Origin: Streptococcus mitis
GTDB taxonomy: Bacteria; Bacillota; Bacilli; Lactobacillales; Streptococcaceae
Direction of reading: 5' to 3'
DNA: 64,000 nt
Assembly: GCA_018364455.1 (NCBI GenBank)
Contig: JAGZLW010000003.1
Coordinates: 22,093-86,092 of the forward strand
Shown: in pieces, positions 44,031-52,687 of the stretch
Layout: every line of letters begins with the position of its first letter
Numbering within the stretch: the first letter of the stretch is position 1
The notes under the pieces: model-generated
Told to the model about the DNA's origin: nothing
Seen by the model: the letters and a program-made list of their open reading frames with translations, nothing else
The model's database searches: none
Position numbers and translations under genes: made by a program

Positions 44031-45840
44031 GCATTTTGCCATTCACGGAAAGAGTTATCGCAGAAAAATTATCAAGTATATTCTTAATCCTGATAAGACC
44101 AAGAATCTTGCATTGGTATCGGACTATGGCATGAGAAATTTTCTGGATTTTCCTAGCTATGATGAGATGGTGCAGATGTATCATGAAAATTTTATCAGCA
44201 ATGATACGCTTTATAATTTTCGGCATGCTAGGTTAGAGGAAAAGCAACGAAAAATTCATGCCCATCATATCATTCAGTCTTTTTCTCCAGAGGATCATCT
44301 CACTCCTGAACAAATCAATCAGATTGGCTATGAGACAATGAAGGAGTTAACCGGTGGAAAATTTCGTTTTATCGTTGCGACTCACGTTGATAAAAATCAC
44401 CTCCATAATCACATCATTATCAACTCGGTTGATAGTAATTCGGATAAAAAACTCAAGTGGGATTATAATGTGGAACGAAATCTTCGAATGATTTCAGATA
44501 GATTTTCTAAAATTGCAGGGGCGAAAATTATAGAGAATCGCTATTCCCACCAGCAGTTTGAAGTTTATCGTAAGACCAATTACAAGTACGAACTCAAGCA
44601 GCGACTCTATTTTTTGATGGAAAATTCTACCGATTTTGAGGATTTAAAAAAGAACGCTCCATTACTACATATGGAGATGGATTTCAGTCACAAGCATACC
44701 ACCTTTTTTATGACGGACTCAACTATGAGACAAGTGGTGCGTGGTAATAAACTCAATCGCAAGCAACCTTACACAGAAGAGTTTTTCAAGAATTACTTTG
44801 CCAAAAGAAAAATAGAAGAGCTTATGGAATTTCTTCTACCCAATGTTGATAACTTAGAAACTCTGATAAAAAAAGCAAAACTATTTGGATTAAATATCAG
44901 TCCTAAGCAAAAGCATGTTTCTTTTCAATTTTCAGGAGTAGAGGTGAAAGAGACCGAACTAAATAAGAAAAATCTTTACGATGTAGAATTTTTCAAAGAT
45001 TATTTTGAAAAGAGAAAAAAATTGAAAGCCCCAGAACTTAAGGATTTAGTTCAAGTTTATCAAGAAGAGAAAATCTCCAAAGAAAAAGAACTCCCAAGCG
45101 AGGAGAAATTTTGGGAGTCCTATCAAGGGTTCAGGAAAAACAGGGACGCTGTTCATGAATTTGAGGTAGAGTTGTCATTTAATCAAATCGAAAAAGTAGT
45201 GGATGATGGAATTTACATCAAGATCAAGTTTGGTATTCGTCAGGAGGGGCTTGTCTTTGTACCTAACATGGAGCTAGATATGGAAGAGGATAAGGTGAAG
45301 GTTTTTATCAGAGAAACTAGCGCCTACTATGTTTATCACAAAGATGACGCCGAGAAAAATCGCTATATGAAAGGTAGAACGTTGATTCGCCAATTCAGCT
45401 CTGAAAATCAAACAATTCCATTCCACAGAAAAACGACTGTAGAGATGATTGAAGAAAAGATTGAAGAAGTGGATGCTTTGATTAAGCTGGATGTGGAAAA
45501 TCAATCTTATATCACGATTAAAGACGAGCTAGTGCGTGAACTAGCAGCGTCTGAGTTGAGAATCAATGCTTTGCAAGAACGAGTGATAACCTTAAATCAA
45601 GTAGCAGAATATTTACTGTCTTCAGTTAAAAACAAGCAAGAAATGAAGTTGAATCTTTCAAAATTGAATATAACTGAGGCAATTAGTATTAATGTTGTGG
45701 AAGAGAATCTGAAGGAGTTGGGAAATCAGTTGGCATTAGAAAGCGATAGATATGAGAACATTGTATTTAAAGTGAATAAGTTTATCAATCGTGTGAGTAA
45801 GAAAATTTCAAAAGAAGAAGAGATGGGTTTTCAAAAATAA
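44017..45840 (+). CDS. ICE relaxase (MOB-P, Tn5252 type)
   Basis: A 607-aa relaxase/mobilisation nuclease that nicks oriT and pilots the strand into the recipient. Conserved motifs: HIIQSFSPEDHLTPEQ (first His motif region) and ATHVDKNHLHNHIIINSV, the HxDxxHxHNH three-His metal site. The C-terminal half is helical with Glu/Lys-rich stretches. The start is GTG/ATG within the mobC 3' end; the ATG at 44017 is supported by GAGGGAG. The 3' end (from 45594) is repeated in decayed form at 48941-49150. Confidence 0.9.
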   Translation: MVITKHFAIHGKSYRRKIIKYILNPDKTKNLALVSDYGMRNFLDFPSYDEMVQMYHENFISNDTLYNFRHARLEEKQRKIHAHHIIQSFSPEDHLTPEQINQIGYETMKELTGGKFRFIVATHVDKNHLHNHIIINSVDSNSDKKLKWDYNVERNLRMISDRFSKIAGAKIIENRYSHQQFEVYRKTNYKYELKQRLYFLMENSTDFEDLKKNAPLLHMEMDFSHKHTTFFMTDSTMRQVVRGNKLNRKQPYTEEFFKNYFAKRKIEELMEFLLPNVDNLETLIKKAKLFGLNISPKQKHVSFQFSGVEVKETELNKKNLYDVEFFKDYFEKRKKLKAPELKDLVQVYQEEKISKEKELPSEEKFWESYQGFRKNRDAVHEFEVELSFNQIEKVVDDGIYIKIKFGIRQEGLVFVPNMELDMEEDKVKVFIRETSAYYVYHKDDAEKNRYMKGRTLIRQFSSENQTIPFHRKTTVEMIEEKIEEVDALIKLDVENQSYITIKDELVRELAASELRINALQERVITLNQVAEYLLSSVKNKQEMKLNLSKLNITEAISINVVEENLKELGNQLALESDRYENIVFKVNKFINRVSKKISKEEEMGFQK

Positions 45841-45954
45841 CCTATCTAGTCATTATTTATATATAATTTGTATCTTTTGGTTTATTAATTTGTATTTAAA
45901 ATTTAATCATGTTACAATTGAAATTGAAATCGAATAGAAAAGGAAAATGCAAAC

Positions 45955-46821
45955 GTGGGCACACTATTAGCAACCAGATTAAAAAATAGACGAAAAGAAT
46001 TAAAAATGTCTCAGCGAGAATTGGCCGAGGGGATATGTAAACAGGGACAGATTAGTCGATTAGAGAATGGAGAATTTACTCCAGGAGCAGACTTTTTATA
46101 TGCTCTGTCTAAGAAGTTAAAAGTTAGTATAGATTATTTTTTTAATGAGCAGATTGTAGAAGAGATTGATGAGCTATCAGAGTTTAAGAAGTTAGCCCAG
46201 ACATTTATCACAAATCGAAATTTTGAGTCTTTGAAATATATATATGAATTAGAGAGTGTAAAGGTAAATCGCTTGTCTCTAGTAAATAAATTTTATATGG
46301 AGTGGATAAAATCTCTTATAGATTTTTATTTCTATGGGCAAAAAGAGGAGGCTGTGGCAAGATTGGAGAAGGTACTGTCTCAGTTAAATGTAACTGACCT
46401 GTTCTACCTTCAAGTTTCAAATACTCTATTTAATTTTTATTATGATATTGAAGATTTAGAGAGTTTTAATGAAATTCGAGAAAAGTTAGAGTGTCAAGTA
46501 AATCAACTCAAGTTAAACACAATCGAAGAATTAAACCTTTCTATTAAATTTAATTATAATGTTTGTCGCTATCTATGGTTGCAGAATAATACTGAAGAGG
46601 CTATTACTAAAATCACAGATACGATAAAGCAATGTAAGACGTATAGAACAACATATCTTTTGGCTGATTTGTATGTATTGATGGGAAATGTCAGTAAGAA
46701 TTTTTCTTCTAAAGTTGCAGTAAAAGGATACTTTGAAACGGCTTATTTCCTGTATAAGCTTGAGGGAAATATGTCAATGGCTCTTAAAATCGAGCATTAC
46801 ATTGCAGATATAACAGAATAG
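45955..46821 (+). CDS. RRNPP/PlcR-type regulator (HTH + TPR)
   Basis: A 288-aa regulator from a GTG start with AAAAGGAAA before it. Residues 1-62 are an XRE helix-turn-helix (MSQREL, GQISRLENGEFTPGADFL). The rest is helical TPR-like repeats (about 80-285), the sensor part that binds short peptides in the Rgg/PlcR group. It likely controls the MFS gene that follows. No peptide pheromone gene is clear nearby. It lies downstream of the relaxase, where Tn5252-like elements often carry accessory cargo. Confidence 0.75.
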   Translation: MGTLLATRLKNRRKELKMSQRELAEGICKQGQISRLENGEFTPGADFLYALSKKLKVSIDYFFNEQIVEEIDELSEFKKLAQTFITNRNFESLKYIYELESVKVNRLSLVNKFYMEWIKSLIDFYFYGQKEEAVARLEKVLSQLNVTDLFYLQVSNTLFNFYYDIEDLESFNEIREKLECQVNQLKLNTIEELNLSIKFNYNVCRYLWLQNNTEEAITKITDTIKQCKTYRTTYLLADLYVLMGNVSKNFSSKVAVKGYFETAYFLYKLEGNMSMALKIEHYIADITE

Positions 46822-46823
46822 TA

Positions 46824-46853
46824 AAGACGATGTTCAATAAAGCATCGTTTTTT
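46824..46853 (+). terminator. Terminator after the RRNPP regulator
   Basis: ACGATG / CATCGT stem (46827-46832, 46843-46848) followed by a T-run. Confidence 0.7.
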
Positions 46854-46915
46854 CAATTCAAAATAATACAAATATGTATTTAATAAAAATTAATAAAAAA
46901 ATATTATGAAAATAA

Positions 46916-46944
46916 TTGACATAATAACATCGAAGTGCTAAACT
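46916..46944 (+). promoter_or_regulatory. Promoter of the MFS-CYTH operon
   Basis: TTGACA (46916-46921), 17-bp spacer, TAAACT (46939-46944), about 30 bp before the MFS GTG start. Likely target of the upstream RRNPP regulator. Confidence 0.7.
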
Positions 46945-46973
46945 AAAGGCAAAAAATAAAAGGGAAGAACGCT

Positions 46974-48164
46974 GTGAATATCAATAAGAAAACGTTTTAT
47001 ACAATTACTTTTGGTGAGTTTATATCAAATGTTGGAGATAGATTTCAGAAAATTGCTTTTCCAATCTTAATTTACCAAGAATTTCATTCGTCTTTTGCAA
47101 TGGGAGGAATGGTGATTATTGAATTGTTACCTCAATTCTTGTTGGGATTTGTTATGGGTTACTTATTAGATAATTTCAATAAGAAAAAAATACTATTATG
47201 GTCTACATTAATACCTGCATTATTATGTAGTGTAATACCGATATTATCTAAATATTCAGTTTCTATATTTTTTTACTACGTTATTGCATTTTTGATACCT
47301 TTATTTTCGACACTTTTTCAAACGGGATTCTCAGTCATTACTCCTGCTTTATTTGAGAAGGAAGAATTACAAAAATATAATTCTCAATTTCAAGGTGTAC
47401 GAACTATTTCAAAATTAATTTCTCCAGCTCTAGCAGGGGTATTAATGTTAAAGTTTAATATTAATAGTATTTTTTTTATAAATAGTGCTTCTTTCTTATT
47501 GTTATTTCTTTCAATACTAATTTCATATATTCCAGATCAAGAACACAAGGAGAATGGTAATGATAATATAAAAGAAATTTTTGTAGGTTTTAAAGAGAAC
47601 TTTACAAATATTAAGTTGAGGATTTCTTTACTCTTTACTATAGTTGTGAATATCGCTATGCTAGGCTTCAATGCAACGATTATTTATTATTTACAGGATC
47701 AATTAAAATTATCAAATAGTCTTGTTGGGATTGTTTACTCCATTGCTGGATTTGGTAGTTTGATAGCAGTAACCCTTCTTTCTACTTTTTTGAATAAGAA
47801 GGACACCTTTATCTTAATGAATATATCAATGGCAACTATCCCACTTGTCATTATGGCAAGCGGAATAGTAGAAAATTGGATTTTTTTTGGAATTTGTTAC
47901 TCAATTTTGAGTGGACTAATTACAATAGCTTCTGTCTCAATTACAACAATACAGCAACAAGAAAGTACTGAGTATAATATTGGTAAAATACTTTCTAGTT
48001 CTTTTGTAATAGCTACCATTTTTGCACCTTTTGGAGGGATATTAGCTGCTTATTTTAATTGGCTTTTAAACCCGAGATTAAGTCTAGTTATTTTGGGATT
48101 ACTAAGTAGTTTATTGGTTATTCTTATAAAGAGTTATGAAAAAAAATTAAGGGGAGATAAATAA
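46974..48164 (+). CDS. MFS efflux transporter (DHA3/Mef-like)
   Basis: A 396-aa membrane protein with 12 predicted helices. It starts at a GTG after AAGGGAAG. The N-terminus (GEFISNVGDRFQKIAFPILIY) and MGYLLDNFNKKKILL (loop 2-3 motif) place it in the MFS DHA3 group, which includes macrolide Mef pumps. Which drug or peptide it exports is not evident. It is the first gene of a small operon with the CYTH gene, 1 bp apart, under a good promoter. Confidence 0.82.
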   Translation: MNINKKTFYTITFGEFISNVGDRFQKIAFPILIYQEFHSSFAMGGMVIIELLPQFLLGFVMGYLLDNFNKKKILLWSTLIPALLCSVIPILSKYSVSIFFYYVIAFLIPLFSTLFQTGFSVITPALFEKEELQKYNSQFQGVRTISKLISPALAGVLMLKFNINSIFFINSASFLLLFLSILISYIPDQEHKENGNDNIKEIFVGFKENFTNIKLRISLLFTIVVNIAMLGFNATIIYYLQDQLKLSNSLVGIVYSIAGFGSLIAVTLLSTFLNKKDTFILMNISMATIPLVIMASGIVENWIFFGICYSILSGLITIASVSITTIQQQESTEYNIGKILSSSFVIATIFAPFGGILAAYFNWLLNPRLSLVILGLLSSLLVILIKSYEKKLRGDK

Positions 48165-48165
48165 A

Positions 48166-48723
48166 ATGAATGAATTAGAAGTTAGATTTGGATTAAACAA
48201 TGAGAGAGATTATAATAATGCTATTTCATATTTAGAAAAATCTTATAAATTTAAGAGTGAAAATAAGCAAGTTGATGAATATTTTAAAACCAAAGGAAGA
48301 GAATTTGAAAAAGATGAGGTAGGTAGCTTTATCTACAGAATTCGCCAAGAAGATGATAATAAAGCATGTGTTTTCACAAGAAAAGATACGATAAAACAAG
48401 GGATGTGGAGTGAAAGTGAAATAGAGTTAGAATCTGAAAAATTAGAATTTGTAAGAAATATCTTGCAAGATGGATTTTCAAATATTTTCACAATAAGTAA
48501 ACATAGAAAGACTTATCATGATGCATTAGAAAATAAAACGATTAATCTAGATAAGATTGATGGTCTTGGATTTTATCTTGAGATAGAGATTTTAGGAGAT
48601 TTTTCAAAAGAAGATTATAATAATTTTTATGATAAAATGTGCGGAGAGTTCTCGTTTTTAAATTCAAAAATAGAAACAAAGGGCTATGTCCAATTAATGA
48701 GAGAAAAAAATGGACGTAATTGA
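48166..48723 (+). CDS. CYTH-domain protein (class IV adenylate cyclase / triphosphatase fold)
   Basis: A 185-aa protein. The N-terminal NELEVRF is the CYTH signature strand (ExExxR/K); later FIYRIRQEDD, VFTRKDTIKQG, ISKHRKTYH and FYLEIEILGDF supply the alternating charged residues that line the triphosphate tunnel. Such proteins hydrolyse triphosphates (thiamine triphosphate, polyphosphate) or make cAMP. Its occurrence with an MFS pump and an RRNPP regulator is unusual; a role in modifying a small substrate is conceivable. GGGGAG precedes the ATG. Confidence 0.8.
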   Translation: MNELEVRFGLNNERDYNNAISYLEKSYKFKSENKQVDEYFKTKGREFEKDEVGSFIYRIRQEDDNKACVFTRKDTIKQGMWSESEIELESEKLEFVRNILQDGFSNIFTISKHRKTYHDALENKTINLDKIDGLGFYLEIEILGDFSKEDYNNFYDKMCGEFSFLNSKIETKGYVQLMREKNGRN

Positions 48724-48976
48724 AATTATCAAACAGCTTTATTCTTATGCTCAGGAAAATGGATTTCAAAAACTAAATGAAGGTAATGTTGTTAGACCTA
48801 AAGGGTTAGAGCCTATTTTTAATATGTCTGCTATTTCAGAGCATATTAGTTTATTTAAAATACCACCTGAAACTGGTTGCGTGGAAAAACATGTAACAAA
48901 AAATCTATCATGTTTTTCAAATAAATTAGATGGCGTCTGTAAATCAAGTAGTAGAACATTTACTGGCTTCAGTTGA
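48710..48976 (+). pseudogene. Truncated gene of unknown function after the CYTH gene
   Basis: An 88-codon frame starting inside the CYTH 3' end (overlap 14 bp), MDVIEIIKQLYSYAQENGFQ onward. After about residue 77 the DNA switches, at 48941, into a copy of the relaxase 3' end read in the wrong frame. The original protein was thus cut by recombination. No family recognised. Confidence 0.55.
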
Positions 48977-49150
48977 AAACAAGCAAGAAACGAAGTTAAA
49001 TCTTTCAAAATTGAATATAACCGATAAAATAGGCATTGATGTTGTTGAGAGGGAGTTGACTAAAGAATCCAGATAGAATTAGAGAGCGATGGTTACGAAT
49101 AGGTAACATTTAGACTTGATATGTTTATTAATTGCTTAAATAAAGAAAAA
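48941..49150 (+). repeat. Decayed duplicate of the relaxase 3' end
   Basis: Sequence from AAATCAAGTAG at 48941 aligns with 45594 onward in the relaxase gene (shared runs such as AACAAGCAAGAAA and AATCTTTCAAAATTGAATAT), with offset 3347 bp. It has substitutions, small indels and stops and is not translatable as a relaxase. It probably marks the recombination boundary of the cargo at 45841-48940. Confidence 0.85.
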
Positions 49151-49249
49151 ATTTGTGTATCTAAATAGCAGAGATATTTAAAAAGTGCACAAATTACTCA
49201 TTTTAAATGTTCTAAAATTTGTTAAAATTATGGAAAAAGGAGGAATACA

Positions 49250-49538
49250 TTATGTGTGATATATCTAAAACCAGCTGAAATTTTTTAGTGAGAATATTAG
49301 TGTTGAAGAGCAGTTGAATAGGTTCGTACTTTTTAATTCAGGAGATAGTCTCTTAGATTGGAAAATGTAGTCGATGCTTTACATGTTCTCATGAGTGTAC
49401 TAGAAATCATGTTCACTGTTAGAAACTAAACATAGATTTCCTTTGTTTATTATTAAAAACATAGAACAAAAAATATTAACAGATGTAAAGATATTATCAA
49501 GTCAGCTAAAAGAAGAGTTATTAAAAGAGGTTGGTTGA
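49250..49538 (+). pseudogene. Frame-shifted remnant of a small gene
   Basis: GGAGG precedes an ATG at 49251, which soon stops. Successive frames give KFFSENISVEEQLNRFVLFN, then ENVVDALHVLMSVLEIMFTV, then IKNIEQKILTDVKILSSQLK ending KEVG-stop at 49538. It looks like one roughly 95-codon gene with frameshifts. Not identified. The 48977-49559 interval otherwise holds only the relaxase-end repeat. Confidence 0.5.
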
Positions 49539-49559
49539 ACCTTGATAAAGGAGGATCGG

Positions 49560-49667
49560 ATGGAAGGAATTATTGGAACTCTTGAATTTTATGCTCCTGT
49601 ACTTGTATTAGGAGTAGTCATCATTGGTATTGTATACTTTATGAAAAAACGAAATGATAAAAAATAG
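49560..49667 (+). CDS. 35-aa single-span membrane peptide
   Basis: MEGIIGTLEFYAPVLVLGVV then a hydrophobic run and a basic tail MKKRNDKK. It has AAAGGAGG 5 nt before the ATG, an unusually strong ribosome site, and a hairpin terminator after the gene. One membrane helix with a cationic C-terminus resembles small membrane toxins or regulatory peptides. It precedes a BceAB-like exporter, so a sensory or target-peptide role is possible. No family recognised. Confidence 0.55.
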   Translation: MEGIIGTLEFYAPVLVLGVVIIGIVYFMKKRNDKK

Positions 49668-49698
49668 TGTATAGATTGGTTTTATCACTATTATTTCT

Positions 49699-49730
49699 AA
49701 CCAATGCTCTTGAGAAGTATTGGTTTTTAT
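49699..49730 (+). terminator. Terminator after the 35-aa peptide gene
   Basis: AACCAATGCT / AGTATTGGTT stem (49699-49708, 49716-49725; one G-U pair) followed by T-run. Confidence 0.7.
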
Positions 49731-49848
49731 TGTGCCTTAGAAAAAAGACAAGAAGTCTCAATTACGACTCAACTCTGCACGAAATACTCATGAAATAGCT
49801 TTTTCTACAAGCTATAATAATTATATAAAAGAAATGGAGGAAATGATA

Positions 49849-50583
49849 ATGCCACAACTAGTAGTAACAGGATTAAATAAGACATTTGGAGAAGGAGAAA
49901 ATTTAGTTCATGCCTTATCTGATATTTACCTTTCAGTAAATAAGGGTGAATTTTTAGCCATTATGGGGGCTAGTGGTAGTGGAAAGACAACTTTATTGAA
50001 TTGTATATCCACTATTGATAAACCTGATTCGGGTAGTATTGTTTTTGAAGATTTTGATATGATTCAAGCAAAAGAAAGCCAATTAGCCTATTATCGCGCT
50101 AAGAATATCTCTTATATTTTTCAATCTTATAATCTGGTAGAGACCTTAACTGTTTATGAAAACGTAATTTTACCACTTCAAATTCAAGGAAAATCCATTA
50201 GAAAATATCAAAAGAAAATTAATGATGTTTTGGGTAAATTATCTATTCAAAATTTAAAAAATAAATTTCCAAATCAATTATCAGGTGGGCAACGTCAACG
50301 TGTCGCAACAGCTAGAGCGTTAATAGATGATTCCAAACTCTTGATTGCAGATGAACCGACAGGAGCTCTTGACTCTGCTAACTCAGAAAATCTCATGTCC
50401 CTCTTACAAGAAATTAATCGAATGTTTGAAATAACTATTCTACTTGTTACTCACGATCCTGCTGCTGCTAAATATTCGTCTCGAATGGTTCTTCTCAGTG
50501 ATGGACAGATTATCGATGATATTGAGCGGAATGGACTATCAAACGACTTATACCTAGAAGAAATATACAGACGAACAAGATAG
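49849..50583 (+). CDS. BceA-like ABC transporter ATPase
   Basis: A 244-aa ATPase of the peptide-antibiotic (bacitracin/lantibiotic) resistance group. Walker A GASGSGKTT, Q-loop YIFQSYNL, signature LSGGQRQR, Walker B LLIADEPTG and the H-loop LVTHDP are all present. The start is set at the ATG at 49849, which has GGAGG 8 nt upstream; an in-frame ATG at 49834 overlaps that site. It pairs with the FtsX-type permease 10 bp on. Confidence 0.88.
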   Translation: MPQLVVTGLNKTFGEGENLVHALSDIYLSVNKGEFLAIMGASGSGKTTLLNCISTIDKPDSGSIVFEDFDMIQAKESQLAYYRAKNISYIFQSYNLVETLTVYENVILPLQIQGKSIRKYQKKINDVLGKLSIQNLKNKFPNQLSGGQRQRVATARALIDDSKLLIADEPTGALDSANSENLMSLLQEINRMFEITILLVTHDPAAAKYSSRMVLLSDGQIIDDIERNGLSNDLYLEEIYRRTR

Positions 50584-50593
50584 GAGGGGAGCT

Positions 50594-52612
50594 ATGTACC
50601 CAAAGTTAATTTTACGCAATGTATTTAGAAACTTACAAACCTATACGATTTATTTTTTAAGTCTTGCTTTGATTTATAGTCTTTTGTACGCCTTTAATGC
50701 TCTTCCAAGTCATCCTGTCATGCAGAGCTTATCGGGTGCGAAAGAAATGTTGACGACAATCATGAGCCAGTACATGGGACTTATTTCATATCTGATACTC
50801 GGTACTGTCGCCTTTCTTATTGTTTACTCTACAAATTTTGTTTTAGGAAGACGACAAAAAGAGCTCGGGTTATATTCAACACTTGGAATGAAAAAATATC
50901 AAATTATCGGAACGCTATTCTTTGAAACGATGTTAGTAAATATCTTTGCTCTAGTTCTAGGATTTACTTTTGGGCTAATCTTACTTATTTTACTTGCTCA
51001 CATTGCTTCTGAGTTTTTTATGTCAAATTATTTTGGAAATCTATTCTTTTTAGATCCTAAGTCACTCTCTCTGTTGGGCTATTCCTATGTGGTAACTAGT
51101 TTAATAGTTGGTTTAATGGACATTTTGAAATTTAGAAAGAAAACAATCATTAGCTTAATTCAAGAAAACGGCATTGAAAAATCACGAATTATTAAAGAAA
51201 ATTCTATTTTACAATTGTTAATTTTCATTATTTCAAGTATTGTTATCATCTCTGGTAGTATTTATTTTTCTGATTATCATCACTTATCCATTTTGAAAAA
51301 CTGGGGAGTTTTATTAGTATCTATTTTAGTGATCTTTGTCATTTTATTTTACAACACCTTAAGTAATTTCTTACTTGGAGTTGTTAAGAAAGTATCTTCA
51401 TTCTATTATAATAAATTAAACTCATTTAAAATCCGCCAATTTTCCAAACAAGCGGACAGCAATTCTGTAACGCTAGCAGTACTATCTATGACCTTGACTT
51501 TGGCTCTTAGTTTACTAGTGTTTGGTGGCAGTTCATACACAACCATGAACCATGAGTTGAATCGTTATGCCCCTTATGATTTACAAGCCAATTTATATAG
51601 AGGTAATGAGTTTCATTATGGAAACGAGAGTGTAAAAGATAGATTACAAGCAGACGGCTTTGATTTTGATGTCGTAAAAGAAGACTATGTTTATTCAACT
51701 TTTACGAGTGATCTGACTTATAAAGATATCATAGATACTAGTCAGTTATGGGAGCACGATAAAGGGTTACCTGATTCAAAAGTCCATATTTTAGGAATTT
51801 CAACTTATAATCATCTAAGAAAACTACAAGGTGTAAAAGATATTGACTTAGCTGATAATGGCTATCTAGTAAATGCCAATTACAAAGGAACCATTAAACA
51901 AATCCAAGAATTTTTACTACAAAAGAAAGATTTATCAATTGGCGGTTATTCTTTAAAATTGGCATCATCCCAACCATTAGATACTGTTTATTTTCTTTCT
52001 TCAGTAGGATTAAATGATTCGGGGACTCTTATTGTACCAGATAAAGTTATTAAAGAATTAAACGAAGACTTTACAACTTATGTGGTTAAATATAAAGAAA
52101 ATATTGATAAAAGAAAAATTGAAGCATTTATGAAAGAGTGGGTTGATATGCATTACTTTACGGTGGATGGTACAGAATTAAATGACTTCACTTATCAAAG
52201 TAAGGTGAGATTATCTGAACTTTATATAGGATTTATGGGAGTCATTGTACTAGTATTGATATTTATTAGTGTTGTGTTTATTATTATTTCACTTAGCATT
52301 TTATCTCTACAAATCTCAACTAGTGCACTAGACAGCATTAATGATTATCGTATCTTATATCTATTGGGAAATAAGAAAAAACAAAATAAGAAAATACTTA
52401 TTCATCAAATTATAAGTTACTTCTTTGTTCCCTTGCTACTTGCTGTTCCATTAGCGGTTTCTCTAAGCAAGTCCTTATTAGGTTACTTTGAAAACTTTGC
52501 CAATACAACTATCACAATTGATGTGACCTATCTAGGAGTGGCAGCTCTCCTCTTTCTAATTTACTTAGTTATAACTTATAAAGTAAGTTGGCATATTCTC
52601 GATAAAAATTAG
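50594..52612 (+). CDS. BceB-like ABC permease (FtsX family)
   Basis: A 672-aa membrane protein. Four helices occur in the first 175 residues, more near 205-290 and around 540-660, and a large extracellular domain lies between about residues 310 and 535. This is the layout of BceB-type permeases that sense and remove peptide antibiotics from lipid II-cycle targets and signal to a partner histidine kinase. AGGAGGG precedes the ATG. The kinase and response regulator follow, supporting a resistance module. Confidence 0.88.
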   Translation: MYPKLILRNVFRNLQTYTIYFLSLALIYSLLYAFNALPSHPVMQSLSGAKEMLTTIMSQYMGLISYLILGTVAFLIVYSTNFVLGRRQKELGLYSTLGMKKYQIIGTLFFETMLVNIFALVLGFTFGLILLILLAHIASEFFMSNYFGNLFFLDPKSLSLLGYSYVVTSLIVGLMDILKFRKKTIISLIQENGIEKSRIIKENSILQLLIFIISSIVIISGSIYFSDYHHLSILKNWGVLLVSILVIFVILFYNTLSNFLLGVVKKVSSFYYNKLNSFKIRQFSKQADSNSVTLAVLSMTLTLALSLLVFGGSSYTTMNHELNRYAPYDLQANLYRGNEFHYGNESVKDRLQADGFDFDVVKEDYVYSTFTSDLTYKDIIDTSQLWEHDKGLPDSKVHILGISTYNHLRKLQGVKDIDLADNGYLVNANYKGTIKQIQEFLLQKKDLSIGGYSLKLASSQPLDTVYFLSSVGLNDSGTLIVPDKVIKELNEDFTTYVVKYKENIDKRKIEAFMKEWVDMHYFTVDGTELNDFTYQSKVRLSELYIGFMGVIVLVLIFISVVFIIISLSILSLQISTSALDSINDYRILYLLGNKKKQNKKILIHQIISYFFVPLLLAVPLAVSLSKSLLGYFENFANTTITIDVTYLGVAALLFLIYLVITYKVSWHILDKN

Positions 52613-52613
52613 G

Positions 52614-52652
52614 ATAAAACTAGGATACTGTTAAATAGTATTCTAGTTTTAT
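52614..52652 (+). terminator. Hairpin between the permease and histidine kinase genes
   Basis: A 16-bp stem (ATAAAACTAGGATACT / AGTATTCTAGTTTTAT, one G-U) with a 7-nt loop, just after the permease stop. No clean T-run follows, so attenuation or mRNA processing is as likely as termination. Confidence 0.6.
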
Positions 52653-52687
52653 GCTATACTATACTTATAAAATAGAGGGAGATGATT

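Noticed and set aside
46906..46941. Tiny frame MKIIDIITSKC resembling a short quorum peptide between the RRNPP regulator and the MFS gene
   Set aside because: It overlaps the -35/-10 of the MFS promoter and has no ribosome site; coincidence is more likely.
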